Source: JABWCQ01 sp964530625 (lineage in GTDB: Bacteria; Electryoneota; RPQS01). From it: 64,000 nucleotides of DNA. The notes beneath the pieces were generated by a model that made no database searches, was not told the origin of the DNA, and saw only the letters and a list, made by a program, of their open reading frames with translations. A program made the position numbers and the translations under genes. Positions 42,540 through 50,353 of the stretch are shown one piece after another; the stretch's first letter is position 1; every line of letters begins with the position of its first letter. Where the stretch lies: assembly GCA_964530625.1 (NCBI GenBank), contig CAZHAK010000005.1, positions 62,001-126,000 of the forward strand. The letters run 5' to 3'.

Positions 42540-42944
42540 TTAGCGGAACATCGCCTTGATGGATCCCCACGTTTGCTGAACTGCCGAGAAGTTCAACGAC
42601 ACTTCTAAAGCATCGCTATAGCTGAACGTGCCGTCGTTATTAATCAGCTTCAAACGGTAGAAAAACGTCCGTTCGCGTTCCACATCCAGCGGACTTTCAT
42701 CCGTAAATGCGTACTCGGAAAACGAGCCGCGAGCTTGAATCTGTCCTGCCGGGAAATAGCTGAGACCATCGGAAGAACGCTCGACAACGAACTTATCAAA
42801 GCTAATCTCCTGACCTGTGCGCCATTCGAGGCGAGCGTGGTCAATCAAAGCAGTGGCGTTCAAACTCAAAATCTCCACACCCGCAAGAGCAGTGGAGGCG
42901 CACACACTGACAAAGACTAAAGCAACAAGGCAACGCTTCAACAT
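42540..42944 (-). CDS. Small secreted fibronectin-like protein
   Basis: The 134-residue protein starts at the ATG at 42944, with GGGG upstream, and has a signal peptide (MLKRCLVALVFVSVCASTALA). The mature part is a single beta-sandwich-like domain with ARLEWRTGQEISFDKFVVER, then SSDGLSYFPAGQIQARGS and FFYRLKLINNDGTFSYSDAL, a pattern common in fibronectin-type modules near the ends of large secreted proteins of FCB bacteria. Here it stands alone without a visible sorting tail. An extended frame to 43040 begins in non-coding sequence that holds its promoter. Function unknown. Confidence 0.8.
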   Translation of the reverse strand: MLKRCLVALVFVSVCASTALAGVEILSLNATALIDHARLEWRTGQEISFDKFVVERSSDGLSYFPAGQIQARGSFSEYAFTDESPLDVERERTFFYRLKLINNDGTFSYSDALEVSLNFSAVQQTWGSIKAMFR

Positions 42945-42975
42945 GTAATCCCCATTCGGTTTACCTAATCGCTTT

Positions 42976-43004
42976 ATAATAGTTAACCCAAGCTTGAAAG
43001 TCAA
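42976..43004 (-). promoter_or_regulatory. Sigma-70-type promoter of the secreted-protein gene
   Basis: Read on the minus strand, TTGACT (43004-42999) and TATTAT (42981-42976) are 17 bases apart, a good housekeeping-promoter match. It lies 32 bases before the ATG at 42944, inside the 224-base gap between two minus-strand genes; the rest of that gap shows nothing else recognisable. Confidence 0.75.
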
Positions 43005-43168
43005 GATATTCTGTAACACAACTGAGCCAAGTTTGATCATTCATTAGTATCTAAGCGCATAATATATTAGACTTAACACAAACTTGACCCACGGGCGAAG
43101 AGCCGCCGAGGCATTCCCTTTTGACATAGCAAACCCAAGGCCGTGTGTTCTGTCGCAGGACAATTCCG

Positions 43169-43555
43169 TTAACTCGTTAATTTACCTATAATAAAACCTA
43201 CGATGAGACCGATGATCAGGACCACCGTTAGAATTCTCGACTGAACCACGGACGAACCTTTCCCCCTGCCAGCAAGTACTACGGAAAGGAAGTAGCCAGC
43301 TCCGTTTACCAACCAAATCAGCGGAATCGACAAGGCCTTGGCCAAGAGAGGCCCCAGCCACGGAATCAGGGCCAACAGCCCCAGAAATCCTGCGAAAGTC
43401 TGTGTCAAAATCCCCACCAACGTGGCAATCGAAGCTATCAGCCAAGCATCAAAGCCTGCCAGCATGCCGGCGACCACAATGGCCACCACGATGAACAGCC
43501 CAAAGATCGTCCAGCGGTAAGTTGCCCAAAATACTGCAAAACTTGGTATATACAT
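43169..43555 (-). CDS. Unknown four-helix membrane protein
   Basis: The 128-residue protein is very hydrophobic, with about four membrane segments (TIFGLFIVVAIVVAGMLAGF, ASIATLVGILTQTFAGFLGL, IPLIWLVNGAGYFLSVVLAG, TVVLIIGLIVGFIIGKL) and a short basic loop (GRGKGSS). No known family recognised and no catalytic motif visible. It has its own promoter in the divergent spacer shared with the LpxH-like gene. A general membrane role is all that can be said. Confidence 0.75.
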   Translation of the reverse strand: MYIPSFAVFWATYRWTIFGLFIVVAIVVAGMLAGFDAWLIASIATLVGILTQTFAGFLGLLALIPWLGPLLAKALSIPLIWLVNGAGYFLSVVLAGRGKGSSVVQSRILTVVLIIGLIVGFIIGKLTS

Positions 43556-43579
43556 CCGAACCTGTGTTGTGAATTGCTA

Positions 43580-43608
43580 AATAAACTGCTTTGAAGGAGC
43601 ATTGTCAA
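43580..43608 (-). promoter_or_regulatory. Sigma-70-type promoter of the four-helix protein gene
   Basis: On the minus strand a perfect TTGACA (43608-43603) is followed after 17 bases by TTTATT (43585-43580), four of six matches to the -10 box. The predicted start is about 20 bases before the ATG at 43555. It is one half of a divergent promoter pair with 43686-43714. Confidence 0.65.
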
Positions 43609-43685
43609 GCCGTTGCTACCTTCCTGTGGTAAATTCGAAACTTTCCCGAAACAAGAGCTTGCACGAAATTTTTTTCTGGCACGAG

Positions 43686-43714
43686 TTGCCCAACCCTATA
43701 AGAGTTTGTATATT
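43686..43714 (+). promoter_or_regulatory. Sigma-70-type promoter of the lpxH-like/PBP1A unit
   Basis: TTGCCC (43686-43691) and TATATT (43709-43714) are spaced by 17 bases. The predicted start is only a few bases before the ATG at 43724, so the message would be nearly leaderless, which lowers confidence; a start codon slightly downstream is an alternative. Confidence 0.55.
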
Positions 43715-43723
43715 AGATGACCT

Positions 43724-44500
43724 ATGCCCCGAGTGCCAACAGAGCTAGTCTCGCTTGCCCCACCCGTCTATTTCGTCTCTGATGCCCATCTCGGAGCCGA
43801 GCCTGAACCTGTGGCAACGACCCAACTGGAGCGACTGATTGCGCTGATTCAGAAAGTTCGACGTGAGAAGGGCACCCTGATTATCAACGGCGACCTCTTT
43901 GATTTCTGGTATGAGTGGCAGACCGTTATTCCCAAGAAGTATTTCAAAATTCTGCGAGCGCTTCAAGAAGCTACCGAACAAGGCACACAGGTTCACCTGC
44001 TCGCCGGCAATCATGATTTCCGTCTGTCCGGTTTTCTGGAATCTGAAATCGGCCTGACTACGCATCAGAATGCTCTCATCGTGCAGATTGCAAACTCAAG
44101 GGTTTTCGTTTTTCACGGCGACGGCGTTCTGTCATCCGATCACGGCTATAGAGCACTGAAAAGGGTCTTGCGCAGCCGTATAGCACAGCGACTGTTCCTC
44201 TGGCTGCATCCCGATCTCGGCATGTGGCTTGCGCGGGGAACCTCGCAACAGAGCCGAAATGCCACCAAAGGCAACCCCACTGAAGACGCGGATTATGTTC
44301 GTTTCGCATCCGAACTATTGCAAAGCGATATTGACGGTGTGGTACTTGGACATGCTCACCGGCCCGTAGAGCTTGAACTCGAAGGCGGCACTTACGTTAA
44401 CTTGGGCGACTGGATTTACCACTACACGTTTGCTTTGCACGATGGCACGCGGCTGGCTCTGAAGAACTGGGATAATCTGCCGGGAGCGGAAAGGTGTTGA
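43724..44500 (+). CDS. lpxH: UDP-2,3-diacylglucosamine diphosphatase-like (LpxH)
   Basis: The 258-residue calcineurin-type metallophosphatase has the expected metal ligands: FVSDAHLGAEPE, INGDLFDFWYEW, LAGNHDFRLSG, FVFHGDGV and VLGHAHRPVEL. This order and the FDFWYEW signature fit LpxH, which cleaves UDP-diacylglucosamine in lipid A synthesis; family-level similarity to YfbR/other phosphoesterases leaves the exact substrate an inference. Its end overlaps the PBP1A start (GTG at 44494) by seven bases, tying lipid A and peptidoglycan genes together. Confidence 0.85.
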   Translation: MPRVPTELVSLAPPVYFVSDAHLGAEPEPVATTQLERLIALIQKVRREKGTLIINGDLFDFWYEWQTVIPKKYFKILRALQEATEQGTQVHLLAGNHDFRLSGFLESEIGLTTHQNALIVQIANSRVFVFHGDGVLSSDHGYRALKRVLRSRIAQRLFLWLHPDLGMWLARGTSQQSRNATKGNPTEDADYVRFASELLQSDIDGVVLGHAHRPVELELEGGTYVNLGDWIYHYTFALHDGTRLALKNWDNLPGAERC

Positions 44501-46647
44501 CGCGACTGCGAGGAGGCATCCTCAAACCGTTGCTCATCGTGCTCACGGTGCTCTTTGCCATAGCGATTGCCAGCTGGTCATTTCTGGGCTACTTGCGCAA
44601 GGGTTTGCCAAGCGTTGAAGAACTTGAAAATATCAACCCCGCGCTGTCTACGAAAATCCTGGATCGCAATGGTATCCTGATCAAAGAACTCTTCACACAG
44701 CGCCGCAGTTTCGTTCCGCTGAATCAGGTGCCGCCCGTCGTCGTCCAGGCGTTTCTGGCGACCGAGGACCACAAGTTCTACGAACACTGGGGAATGCGGC
44801 CCGCCGCGCTGCTGTTCGCACTGGCCAAAAGCGCTATCTCGTTTGACCTTTCTCCGCGCGGCGCCTCGACTATCACTCAGCAGTTGGCTAAAAATCTCTA
44901 TTTCAGCCCGCAGCGAAAAATCGTCCGCAAACTGCGCGAGCTCTTGACCGCTATCGAAATCGAGCGGTACTACTCCAAGGACGAAATCCTGGAGATGTAC
45001 CTAACCCAAACGTATTTCGGAGCGGGAGCCTACGGCATCGGTGCCGCCGCCGCAACATACTTCTCCAAATCGGTGTCCGAGTTGAATATCGGAGAAGCCG
45101 CTATTCTGGCCGCCATTCCGAAATCACCGACGCGCTACAACCCGCTGCAATATCCGCAGAATAATCTTGTCCGCAGAAACCTTGTGTTCGGACGGCTCGC
45201 GGCGGTTGGGTTCATTACAAATTCAGTGCGCGACAGCCTGATAGACACGCCGCTTCCGTTGCATCCCTCGTCTGACCGCGCACAAACGGGTGTTGCACCG
45301 TATTTCACGGAGAATGTCAGGCAGGAACTCAATCAACTCGGCAAACAGCACGACTTCGACCCCTATCAAGACGGGCTGACGGTTTATACTACGCTGGATT
45401 CACGCCTGCAAGACTGTGCTGAAAGAGCTGTTGCGAAAGTCCTGCCCGAATTGCAGGAAAAAGTCAACGAGTACCACGGAAGCACCTTGAAACTGAAGCT
45501 CAAGGAAATGTTTCCGGATTCAACGACTGCCGCGATCCGCAAACTTGCTGACAATAAGCAGATCGCCGACTCCATCGCTGAAAGAGAGTATCCGGTTCAA
45601 ATCGCGTTTGTCGCGCTCGATCCGGCCACGGGCCATATCCTCGCCATGATCGGCGGACGCGATTTCGAATTGAGTAAGTTTAATCGCGCCACCCAAGCGG
45701 TTCGTCAGCCTGGTTCCTGTTTCAAACCGTTCGTCTATGCCTCGGCGATTGACAAGGGGATGCCGATCTCTGAAAAAGTCTCCAATGAAGAGATTGTCAT
45801 CACTCTTGAAAACGGTGATCTTTGGGCGCCAAAGAATTTTTCAAATGATTACGGCGGTGTAGTGGACTTGCGGCAGGCATTGTCCAAGTCACTAAACGTC
45901 GTCAGCGTTCGTCTTATTCGTGAACACACGACTCCCCGTGACGTGGCGGCGCTCGCAAAAAATTGCGGCATTACTACGAGGCTCGATCCCTATGATGCAC
46001 TGGCGCTCGGCTCATCCGGAGTAATCCCTATTGATTTAGTCGGTGCCTATCAAGTCTTTCAAACTCTTGGTGTCTGGTCGAAACCGATTGCCGTCACTGG
46101 ACTCGACGATCAGTTCGGGCAAACGATTGAACAGTTCCGCAATGAACGCAAAGTTGTGATGTCAGAAGAGACTGCGTTTCTGGTCCAAAGCCTGTTGCGC
46201 TCCGTCAGCGATCACGGCACCGCCGCGTCGTTACGCTCGAAATTCCACTTCAGCGTTCCCACAGCGGGAAAGACCGGTACCACGAATGATAACACCGACG
46301 CGTGGTTTGTTGGTTTCACACCGGACTTGCTCGCAGGAGTGTGGGTCGGATTGGATGATCCTGCCAAGACTCTAGGGCGAGGACAGGAGGGCGGTAAGGC
46401 CGCGTTGCCGATCTGGGCGGAATTCATGCTTGCGGCTTATGACACCATGAACTTCCCGGAGTCGGAGTTCAGAACTTCCAAGGGCGTCACGACAACTGAA
46501 ATCTGCGTTGAGTCCGGTATGCTTGCGACGTCGGGCTGTTACGAGTTGCGCGCGGAGTATTTTGCCAGAAATTCAGAACTGCCCGAACCCTGTACGATAC
46601 ACGGCGCATTCAGAACGCCGCGCGGCAGAAAACAAAGTCTATTTTAG
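44494..46647 (+). CDS. mrcA: Class A penicillin-binding protein (PBP1A type)
   Basis: The 717-residue protein polymerises and cross-links peptidoglycan. After one N-terminal membrane anchor (about 8-30) comes the GT51 glycosyltransferase domain (ATEDHKFYEHWGMRP, GASTITQQLAKNLY, RKLRELLTAIEIERYYSKDE, YLTQTYFGAGAYGIGAAAAT), then the transpeptidase with SCFK-type PGSCFKPF (SxxK), SKSLN (SxN) and KTGTTND (KTG). The C-terminal tail includes four cysteines (CVESGMLATSGCYELR; PCTIHG). Start GTG at 44494 overlaps the upstream stop; TTG at 44497 is an alternative. All catalytic motifs are intact. The gene symbol is by family, not by strict orthology. Confidence 0.95.
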   Translation: MLTRLRGGILKPLLIVLTVLFAIAIASWSFLGYLRKGLPSVEELENINPALSTKILDRNGILIKELFTQRRSFVPLNQVPPVVVQAFLATEDHKFYEHWGMRPAALLFALAKSAISFDLSPRGASTITQQLAKNLYFSPQRKIVRKLRELLTAIEIERYYSKDEILEMYLTQTYFGAGAYGIGAAAATYFSKSVSELNIGEAAILAAIPKSPTRYNPLQYPQNNLVRRNLVFGRLAAVGFITNSVRDSLIDTPLPLHPSSDRAQTGVAPYFTENVRQELNQLGKQHDFDPYQDGLTVYTTLDSRLQDCAERAVAKVLPELQEKVNEYHGSTLKLKLKEMFPDSTTAAIRKLADNKQIADSIAEREYPVQIAFVALDPATGHILAMIGGRDFELSKFNRATQAVRQPGSCFKPFVYASAIDKGMPISEKVSNEEIVITLENGDLWAPKNFSNDYGGVVDLRQALSKSLNVVSVRLIREHTTPRDVAALAKNCGITTRLDPYDALALGSSGVIPIDLVGAYQVFQTLGVWSKPIAVTGLDDQFGQTIEQFRNERKVVMSEETAFLVQSLLRSVSDHGTAASLRSKFHFSVPTAGKTGTTNDNTDAWFVGFTPDLLAGVWVGLDDPAKTLGRGQEGGKAALPIWAEFMLAAYDTMNFPESEFRTSKGVTTTEICVESGMLATSGCYELRAEYFARNSELPEPCTIHGAFRTPRGRKQSLF

Positions 46648-46687
46648 TTTGAACATTTACGAAAAACTGTTTCGGGAGAACAGTTCC

Positions 46688-47860
46688 ATGCCACATATTC
46701 GTTCCATTCAACGCGGTGGGATCACGCTCTGGGCGACCATCGGAGTCGTTGTTGTCCTTGCCGCTGTCCTCGGGTACCATTTCATTTCAAGAATGGAACC
46801 TGCGGAAGTGCGGTCGTTTCAAGAACTCGTCAATCGTGTCGAGAAAATAAACACCCAAATCTCCGACCGCGAAGAGCAGATCTCATCTCTGGTCTCTAGA
46901 TATAACGAATCCCATCCCGGAAACGAGATTGATACGACCGGCATGTCCGCTATGGGACTAACTGAAGAACAGTCCCGTATCCTCGCCAATCGTGTTGCAC
47001 AGGAGAAGGACCTCTCCTACCGCGGGTTGTTGCAGGAAGTGATTGACGTGTCAGCGGAAATGGAGAAACTGCGCTCGGAACTTGGAGAAGTCAAAGGCCG
47101 CCTCCGTCCTCCTGTTGTCGCGCAAAGAGGAGATACGCATATCGGCATCTGTCTGAAGTTTCTGACCGAAGACATTGGAATCAATAAAGAAGATGCTTTG
47201 AACTTGATTGAGCGCGAGGCCATGGTGCCTGAACTTTTGCCCGGCTTTGAGGTTTGGAACTACTACGGCGACGGGATTTTCGGAACGTTTGTTACACAGG
47301 GTCAGGCCAAGGTCACCCCAAATGAGCTGGCGCGAGCAACCAAACGAAAAATTGACACCGAGCGTCAGACATTGATTCAAGAGAGAAACCAGAAACAAAC
47401 TGAGGTGGATGAACTTGAATCGCGACGCACCGAACTCTTGCAGCAGATTCGCTCGCTTGAAGAGGACCGCGCCGCGATGATGCAGCAGGTCACCGCCATG
47501 GCCAGCACCAACGACAGTTTGGCTGAAGAGCTAAACTCGCTAAAATACCATATCGGGACGTTCCGGGATCTTGAACGGAGCGGCGCCATTCGCAAACCTG
47601 CGCTTGGAAAGTGGAATACCGGAGACATCGAGGCCGTCAGTCACACCGGATCACTTGACTTGCGCAACGGCGCTCGAATTGTAATCAACGCGTCGTCATT
47701 GGGATTGCAACGTGTTGATAAAATTCTGGTCTTCCCACGCTACTTCAAAGAAGACGTTGACTATCGCGTCGAGTTGTCATCCGACCGCAGTAGTGCAACG
47801 TTAGTTTTTGAAAAGCCCGCGAAATTCAATCTCTCGCGTCTGGTTATAGCGGTCGGATAA
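46688..47860 (+). CDS. Membrane-anchored coiled-coil protein
   Basis: The 390-residue protein begins with a basic start and a membrane helix (LWATIGVVVVLAAVLGYHFI), so most of it lies in the periplasm. Two coiled coils follow (about 35-65 and 210-290; QTEVDELESRRTELLQQIRS), separated by a LysM-like segment (VVAQRGDTHIGICLKFLTED, ELLPGFEVWNYYGDGIFGTF). The last 90 residues are beta-rich (SLDLRNGARIVINASSLGLQ). The ATG at 46688 has GGGAG nine bases upstream; a longer frame to 46508 overlaps PBP1A. It may act with PBP1A at the wall, judged only by position. Confidence 0.75.
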   Translation: MPHIRSIQRGGITLWATIGVVVVLAAVLGYHFISRMEPAEVRSFQELVNRVEKINTQISDREEQISSLVSRYNESHPGNEIDTTGMSAMGLTEEQSRILANRVAQEKDLSYRGLLQEVIDVSAEMEKLRSELGEVKGRLRPPVVAQRGDTHIGICLKFLTEDIGINKEDALNLIEREAMVPELLPGFEVWNYYGDGIFGTFVTQGQAKVTPNELARATKRKIDTERQTLIQERNQKQTEVDELESRRTELLQQIRSLEEDRAAMMQQVTAMASTNDSLAEELNSLKYHIGTFRDLERSGAIRKPALGKWNTGDIEAVSHTGSLDLRNGARIVINASSLGLQRVDKILVFPRYFKEDVDYRVELSSDRSSATLVFEKPAKFNLSRLVIAVG

Positions 47861-47884
47861 ATCATCTCGCTTGAATCTTATACG

Positions 47885-47911
47885 AAAGAGACCGCCCGCG
47901 CGGTCTCTTTT
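47885..47911. terminator. Bidirectional terminator
   Basis: AAAGAGACCGC (47885-47895) pairs perfectly with GCGGTCTCTTT (47900-47910) around CCGC. It separates the convergent coiled-coil gene (+) and lptF-like gene (-) and is 25 bases after the former's stop. Confidence 0.92.
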
Positions 47912-47913
47912 CT

Positions 47914-49050
47914 TTATCCAAACAATCCTTGCCCAGACCGTCGCTGTCGCCACCACAAATACATCACGACCAGCGCAAACAACAAATTCGGCGCCCACAT
48001 CGCCGAGGCAGGGCTGACCGACCCACGATCGGCCAAGTCTTCACCGGCAATCAGGAACACCCAGTAGATCAGGAAGAACGCCATGCTATATCCGGCGGAA
48101 ACTCCGATTCCCGATCGTCGCACCATTTGTCCCAACAAACCACCCAACGCCGCGAAGATCAAGCAAGCCGCCGGAATCGAAAACTTCTTGTGAATCTCGA
48201 CTAATAACCTCGAAATGTTCTTCGCATTCTGTTCGGGGTTTCGCTCTTTGTAAGTTTCGATTCTCGACAACAAATGCGCCACGTCCATCTCACGGTCACC
48301 GCGCCACTCACTGTCCGACCGGCGCAAAGACATGTCCGGAGCGTGAATCCTGAAGATCGCGCTTTGAAACGCGATACGATGATGTTCACCTTGTCTGGCT
48401 CGATCAGACCGGAGAATTTCGCCGTCGTACAGCGTGAATTCAAATCCTTCAAACCACTCTTCGTATTTCAATTTCCCGCGATCCGCGATCACCGTTCCCC
48501 CAAAACGCGGATCATCGTCCTCGTAAACCATCACGTCGTTGATGACGGATGTTTCATTATCCACATGACGGGCGTACAACACGTGACCGGGAATGTCCGA
48601 CAAAAATACTCCCGGCTCAAGTATCATCGCGGGCTTCAGTCGCTTGATATCGGTCTGCAACAGTCGTGAACGGTAGTTGAGGTCAGGCAAAATATAGTTG
48701 TTGAAATAGGCAAGACCAACTGCCGCAACCATCCCGAACATCAGTGCAGGCATAATCATCTGCCTCGGACCGACACCGGACGAGCGCAGGGCCGTCACTT
48801 CGTTGTCCGAAGATAGCCTCCCATAAGCCGAAAGCACAGCCACCAGCACAGCCATGGGCACCGCCAGTGCGATCATCCAAGCCAAATTCAGCGCGAAAAA
48901 CTCGATCACCGTCCAGACCGGAAGCCCTTTGCCCACTATCCGGCCCAGCATCGTGAAGACCAGATTCAGGACAAACAGGAAAACGATCAGCGACAGGCTG
49001 AAAAAGAAGGGAGGTATGAACTCCCGGATCAGGTAGCGGAATAGGGTCAT
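47914..49050 (-). CDS. lptF: LPS-export permease, LptF-like
   Basis: The 378-residue protein belongs to the LptF/LptG (YjgP/YjgQ) permease family that pulls lipopolysaccharide from the inner membrane onto the Lpt bridge. It has the family start (MTLFRYLIREFIPPFFFSLS), three N-terminal and three C-terminal helices, a periplasmic beta-jellyroll between them (about 125-270), and IHKKFSIPAACLIFAALGGL. It is paired functionally with the lptG-like gene at 52810 although the two are separated by about 3.8 kb and point in opposite directions. Which is F and which is G is tentative; the longer jellyroll and C-terminus favour F here. Confidence 0.85.
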   Translation of the reverse strand: MTLFRYLIREFIPPFFFSLSLIVFLFVLNLVFTMLGRIVGKGLPVWTVIEFFALNLAWMIALAVPMAVLVAVLSAYGRLSSDNEVTALRSSGVGPRQMIMPALMFGMVAAVGLAYFNNYILPDLNYRSRLLQTDIKRLKPAMILEPGVFLSDIPGHVLYARHVDNETSVINDVMVYEDDDPRFGGTVIADRGKLKYEEWFEGFEFTLYDGEILRSDRARQGEHHRIAFQSAIFRIHAPDMSLRRSDSEWRGDREMDVAHLLSRIETYKERNPEQNAKNISRLLVEIHKKFSIPAACLIFAALGGLLGQMVRRSGIGVSAGYSMAFFLIYWVFLIAGEDLADRGSVSPASAMWAPNLLFALVVMYLWWRQRRSGQGLFG

Positions 49051-49109
49051 GGGGGCCTAACTTTGGCCGCAAGTTAAGAAAATTGAAGGACATTTCCCAA
49101 CCCGCCCGC

Positions 49110-49138
49110 TTGCTTTTCTCCCTCAAATCGGATATACT
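49110..49138 (+). promoter_or_regulatory. Sigma-70-type promoter of the tRNA-Ser pair
   Basis: TTGCTT (49110-49115) and TATACT (49133-49138) are spaced by 17 bases and lie 31 bases before the first tRNA. A G-rich discriminator follows. It is divergent from the lptF-like gene and probably transcribes both tRNAs. Confidence 0.75.
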
Positions 49139-49169
49139 TGCTGTTTCGGGGGCGGATTGCCCTCCGCTA

Positions 49170-49252
49170 GGAGGACTAGTCTAATTGGTAAGGCAACGGT
49201 CTTGAAAACCGTCGGGCGAAAGCCTTTGGGAGTTCGAGTCTCCCGTCCTCCG
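49170..49252 (+). tRNA. tRNA-Ser (anticodon TGA)
   Basis: An 83-base cloverleaf with acceptor GGAGGAC/GTCCTCC, a three-pair D stem, anticodon loop CTTGAAA (anticodon TGA), a long variable arm (GGC-GAAA-GCC) typical of serine tRNAs, T-arm GGGAG-TTCGAGT-CTCCC and discriminator G. The terminal CCA is not encoded. It lies 45 bases before the second tRNA-Ser. Confidence 0.97.
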
Positions 49253-49297
49253 CAAATCGCTGTTTATTAAAGTGATAACTCGAGTTAAGAGTCTTCA

Positions 49298-49387
49298 GGA
49301 GAGGTGGCCGAGTGGCTGAAGGCGGCGGTTTGCTAAACCGTTGTAGGGTGTAAAGCCTTACCGGGGGTTCGAATCCCCCTCTCTCCG
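49298..49387 (+). tRNA. tRNA-Ser (anticodon GCT)
   Basis: A 90-base type II tRNA: acceptor GGAGAGG with TCTCTCC (one G-T pair), anticodon loop TTGCTAA (anticodon GCT), long variable arm (TAGGGTG-TAAAGCCTTA), T-arm GGGGG-TTCGAAT-CCCCC, discriminator G, CCA not encoded. Its last 66 bases or so (from 49321) are repeated, slightly decayed, at 49981, which marks it as the integration target of a small mobile element. Confidence 0.97.
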
Positions 49388-49405
49388 CAAAAAAAGGGTG
49401 TTACA

Positions 49406-49594
49406 ATGATCGAAAAAGTCATACGCAAGTTCAAACTCGGTGAGTACGACGAGGATCAAGAGAACCTCAAGTTTTGGCTTTCAAAGACTCCGGCTGAACG
49501 CGTCGCAGCAGTAGAAATTTTGCGAAGGCGGTACTATGGAATTCTTCCACGAATTCAAAGAGTTTGTCTCCGCGTTAAACGCCCGTCAAGTTGA
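49406..49594 (+). CDS. Small companion protein of the nucleotidyltransferase
   Basis: A 62-residue charged protein (MIEKVIRKFKLGEYDEDQEN; WLSKTPAERVAAVEILRRRY; GILPRIQRVCLRVKR). It resembles the short 'ERL..LRRxYYG..RxQRV' proteins that precede DUF6036-type nucleotidyltransferases in many genomes, and it overlaps that gene by 59 bases here. Function of the pair is not established; a toxin-antitoxin or defence role has been suggested for relatives of such nucleotidyltransferases. It lies 18 bases after the tRNA, inside the mobile-element scar. Confidence 0.7.
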   Translation: MIEKVIRKFKLGEYDEDQENLKFWLSKTPAERVAAVEILRRRYYGILPRIQRVCLRVKRPSS

Positions 49595-49981
49595 ATACTT
49601 GATTATTGGCGCGCATGCGCTCGCTTATTTTGATGCTCCCAGACTAACTGGCGATCTTGACGTCTTAGTCAAACCAACGGTCGAAAATGGCAAACGCCTA
49701 GTTTCTGCATTGGAAGATTTTGGTCTAGCTTCGCTTAATATCAACCAGAAGAGTTTGCCGAATTCGGTGCAGTCTTTCAGATCGGTGTACAGCCTGTAAG
49801 AATAGACTTGTTGACTTCTATCACGGGCGTATCATGGGAAGATGCTTATTCAGGCAGGGAGCCTGGACATTTGGACGGTGTTGATACCTACTATATCGGG
49901 CGAGATCAGTTTCTTGCAAACAAGAAAGCGATTGGAAGACCCAAAGACCGCGCTGATATTGACGTAGTCACAAAAAAGTAG
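49536..49981 (+). pseudogene. Frameshifted DUF6036-like nucleotidyltransferase
   Basis: The first part (from ATG 49536) reads VEYLIIGAHALAYFDAPRLT and GDLDVLVKPTVENGKRLVSA, the nucleotidyltransferase core with its Asp-Leu-Asp metal motif, but hits a stop at 49797-49799. The family sequence continues in another frame from about 49745 (EEFAEFGAVFQIGVQPVRID; LLTSITGVSWEDAYSGREPG; NKKAIGRPKDRADIDVVTKK) to a TAG at 49979-49981. A single 1-base loss (or 2-base gain) near 49739-49745 explains this. A sequencing error remains possible. The final stop codon lies at the edge of the tRNA repeat. Confidence 0.85.
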
Positions 49982-50046
49982 GCGGCGGTTTGCTAAACCG
50001 TTGTAGGGTGTAAAGCCTTACAGGGGGGGCGAATCCCCCTCTCTCA
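49981..50046 (+). repeat. Decayed copy of the tRNA-Ser(GCT) 3' part
   Basis: These bases repeat 49321-49386: the first 41 are identical, including the anticodon arm and variable arm, and the T-loop and discriminator region carries the mismatches (GGGGGGGC in place of GGGGGTTC; CTCTCA in place of CTCTCC). The 5' acceptor strand and D arm are absent, so it is not a working tRNA. It is the distal attachment-site copy of the inserted element. Confidence 0.92.
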
Positions 50047-50078
50047 GCTAGTAGTAGGCAGTCATTGATGTTTTGGCA

Positions 50079-50264
50079 ATGAAGTCACCGATTTCCCATC
50101 TGTTTCGAATTGTTGTCGTCGCCGCAAATATCCTCTTTATCCTCTGGATTCTCTACAACGGCATGAACGAAGGATGGCAGGGAACGCCGCTGGAAATCGT
50201 CTCTTACATCGGTTTGATTCTGCTTCTGTCATTGAATTCCTATCTCCTGCTCAAGAAAAATTGA
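50079..50264 (+). CDS. Small two-helix membrane protein
   Basis: A 61-residue protein with two hydrophobic helices (HLFRIVVVAANILFILWILY and IVSYIGLILLLSLNSYLLL) linked by NGMNEGWQGTPLE. No family recognised. The ATG at 50079 is preferred; an in-frame TTG at 50073 adds two residues. It lies 32 bases after the tRNA remnant and before a terminator, so it forms a unit of its own. Small membrane proteins of this design are common beside tRNA genes in several phyla but have no assigned role. Confidence 0.6.
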   Translation: MKSPISHLFRIVVVAANILFILWILYNGMNEGWQGTPLEIVSYIGLILLLSLNSYLLLKKN

Positions 50265-50353
50265 TAAGTATTTCCGCATATTCTGCATCTCTATCGTATC
50301 CCGCAAACCGACGGTGAGCTGAATGCTCATTCTGTTTTCCACTTGTTTCCAGT

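Larger units (their letters stand above)
49321..50046 (+). mobile_element. Relic of a small tRNA-integrating element
   Basis: The tRNA-Ser(GCT) 3' part at 49321-49386 is repeated at 49981-50046, exactly 660 bases downstream, with about four mismatches in 66. Between the copies are a 62-residue gene and a frameshifted nucleotidyltransferase. Direct duplication of a tRNA 3' part at the far end of an insert is the classic footprint of integrase-mediated insertion, with the functional tRNA kept upstream and the displaced end drifting. No integrase gene remains, so this is a decayed or passively mobilised cassette. Confidence 0.8.

Noticed and set aside
43678..43692. TGGCACGAGTTGCC before the LpxH-like gene looks like a sigma-54 promoter
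   Set aside because: GG and GC are only 8 bases apart instead of the required 10, and a sigma-70-type promoter overlaps the site.
49981..50046. A third tRNA-Ser gene
   Set aside because: It has no 5' acceptor strand or D arm, and the T-loop is damaged, so it is a remnant of the tRNA at 49298.
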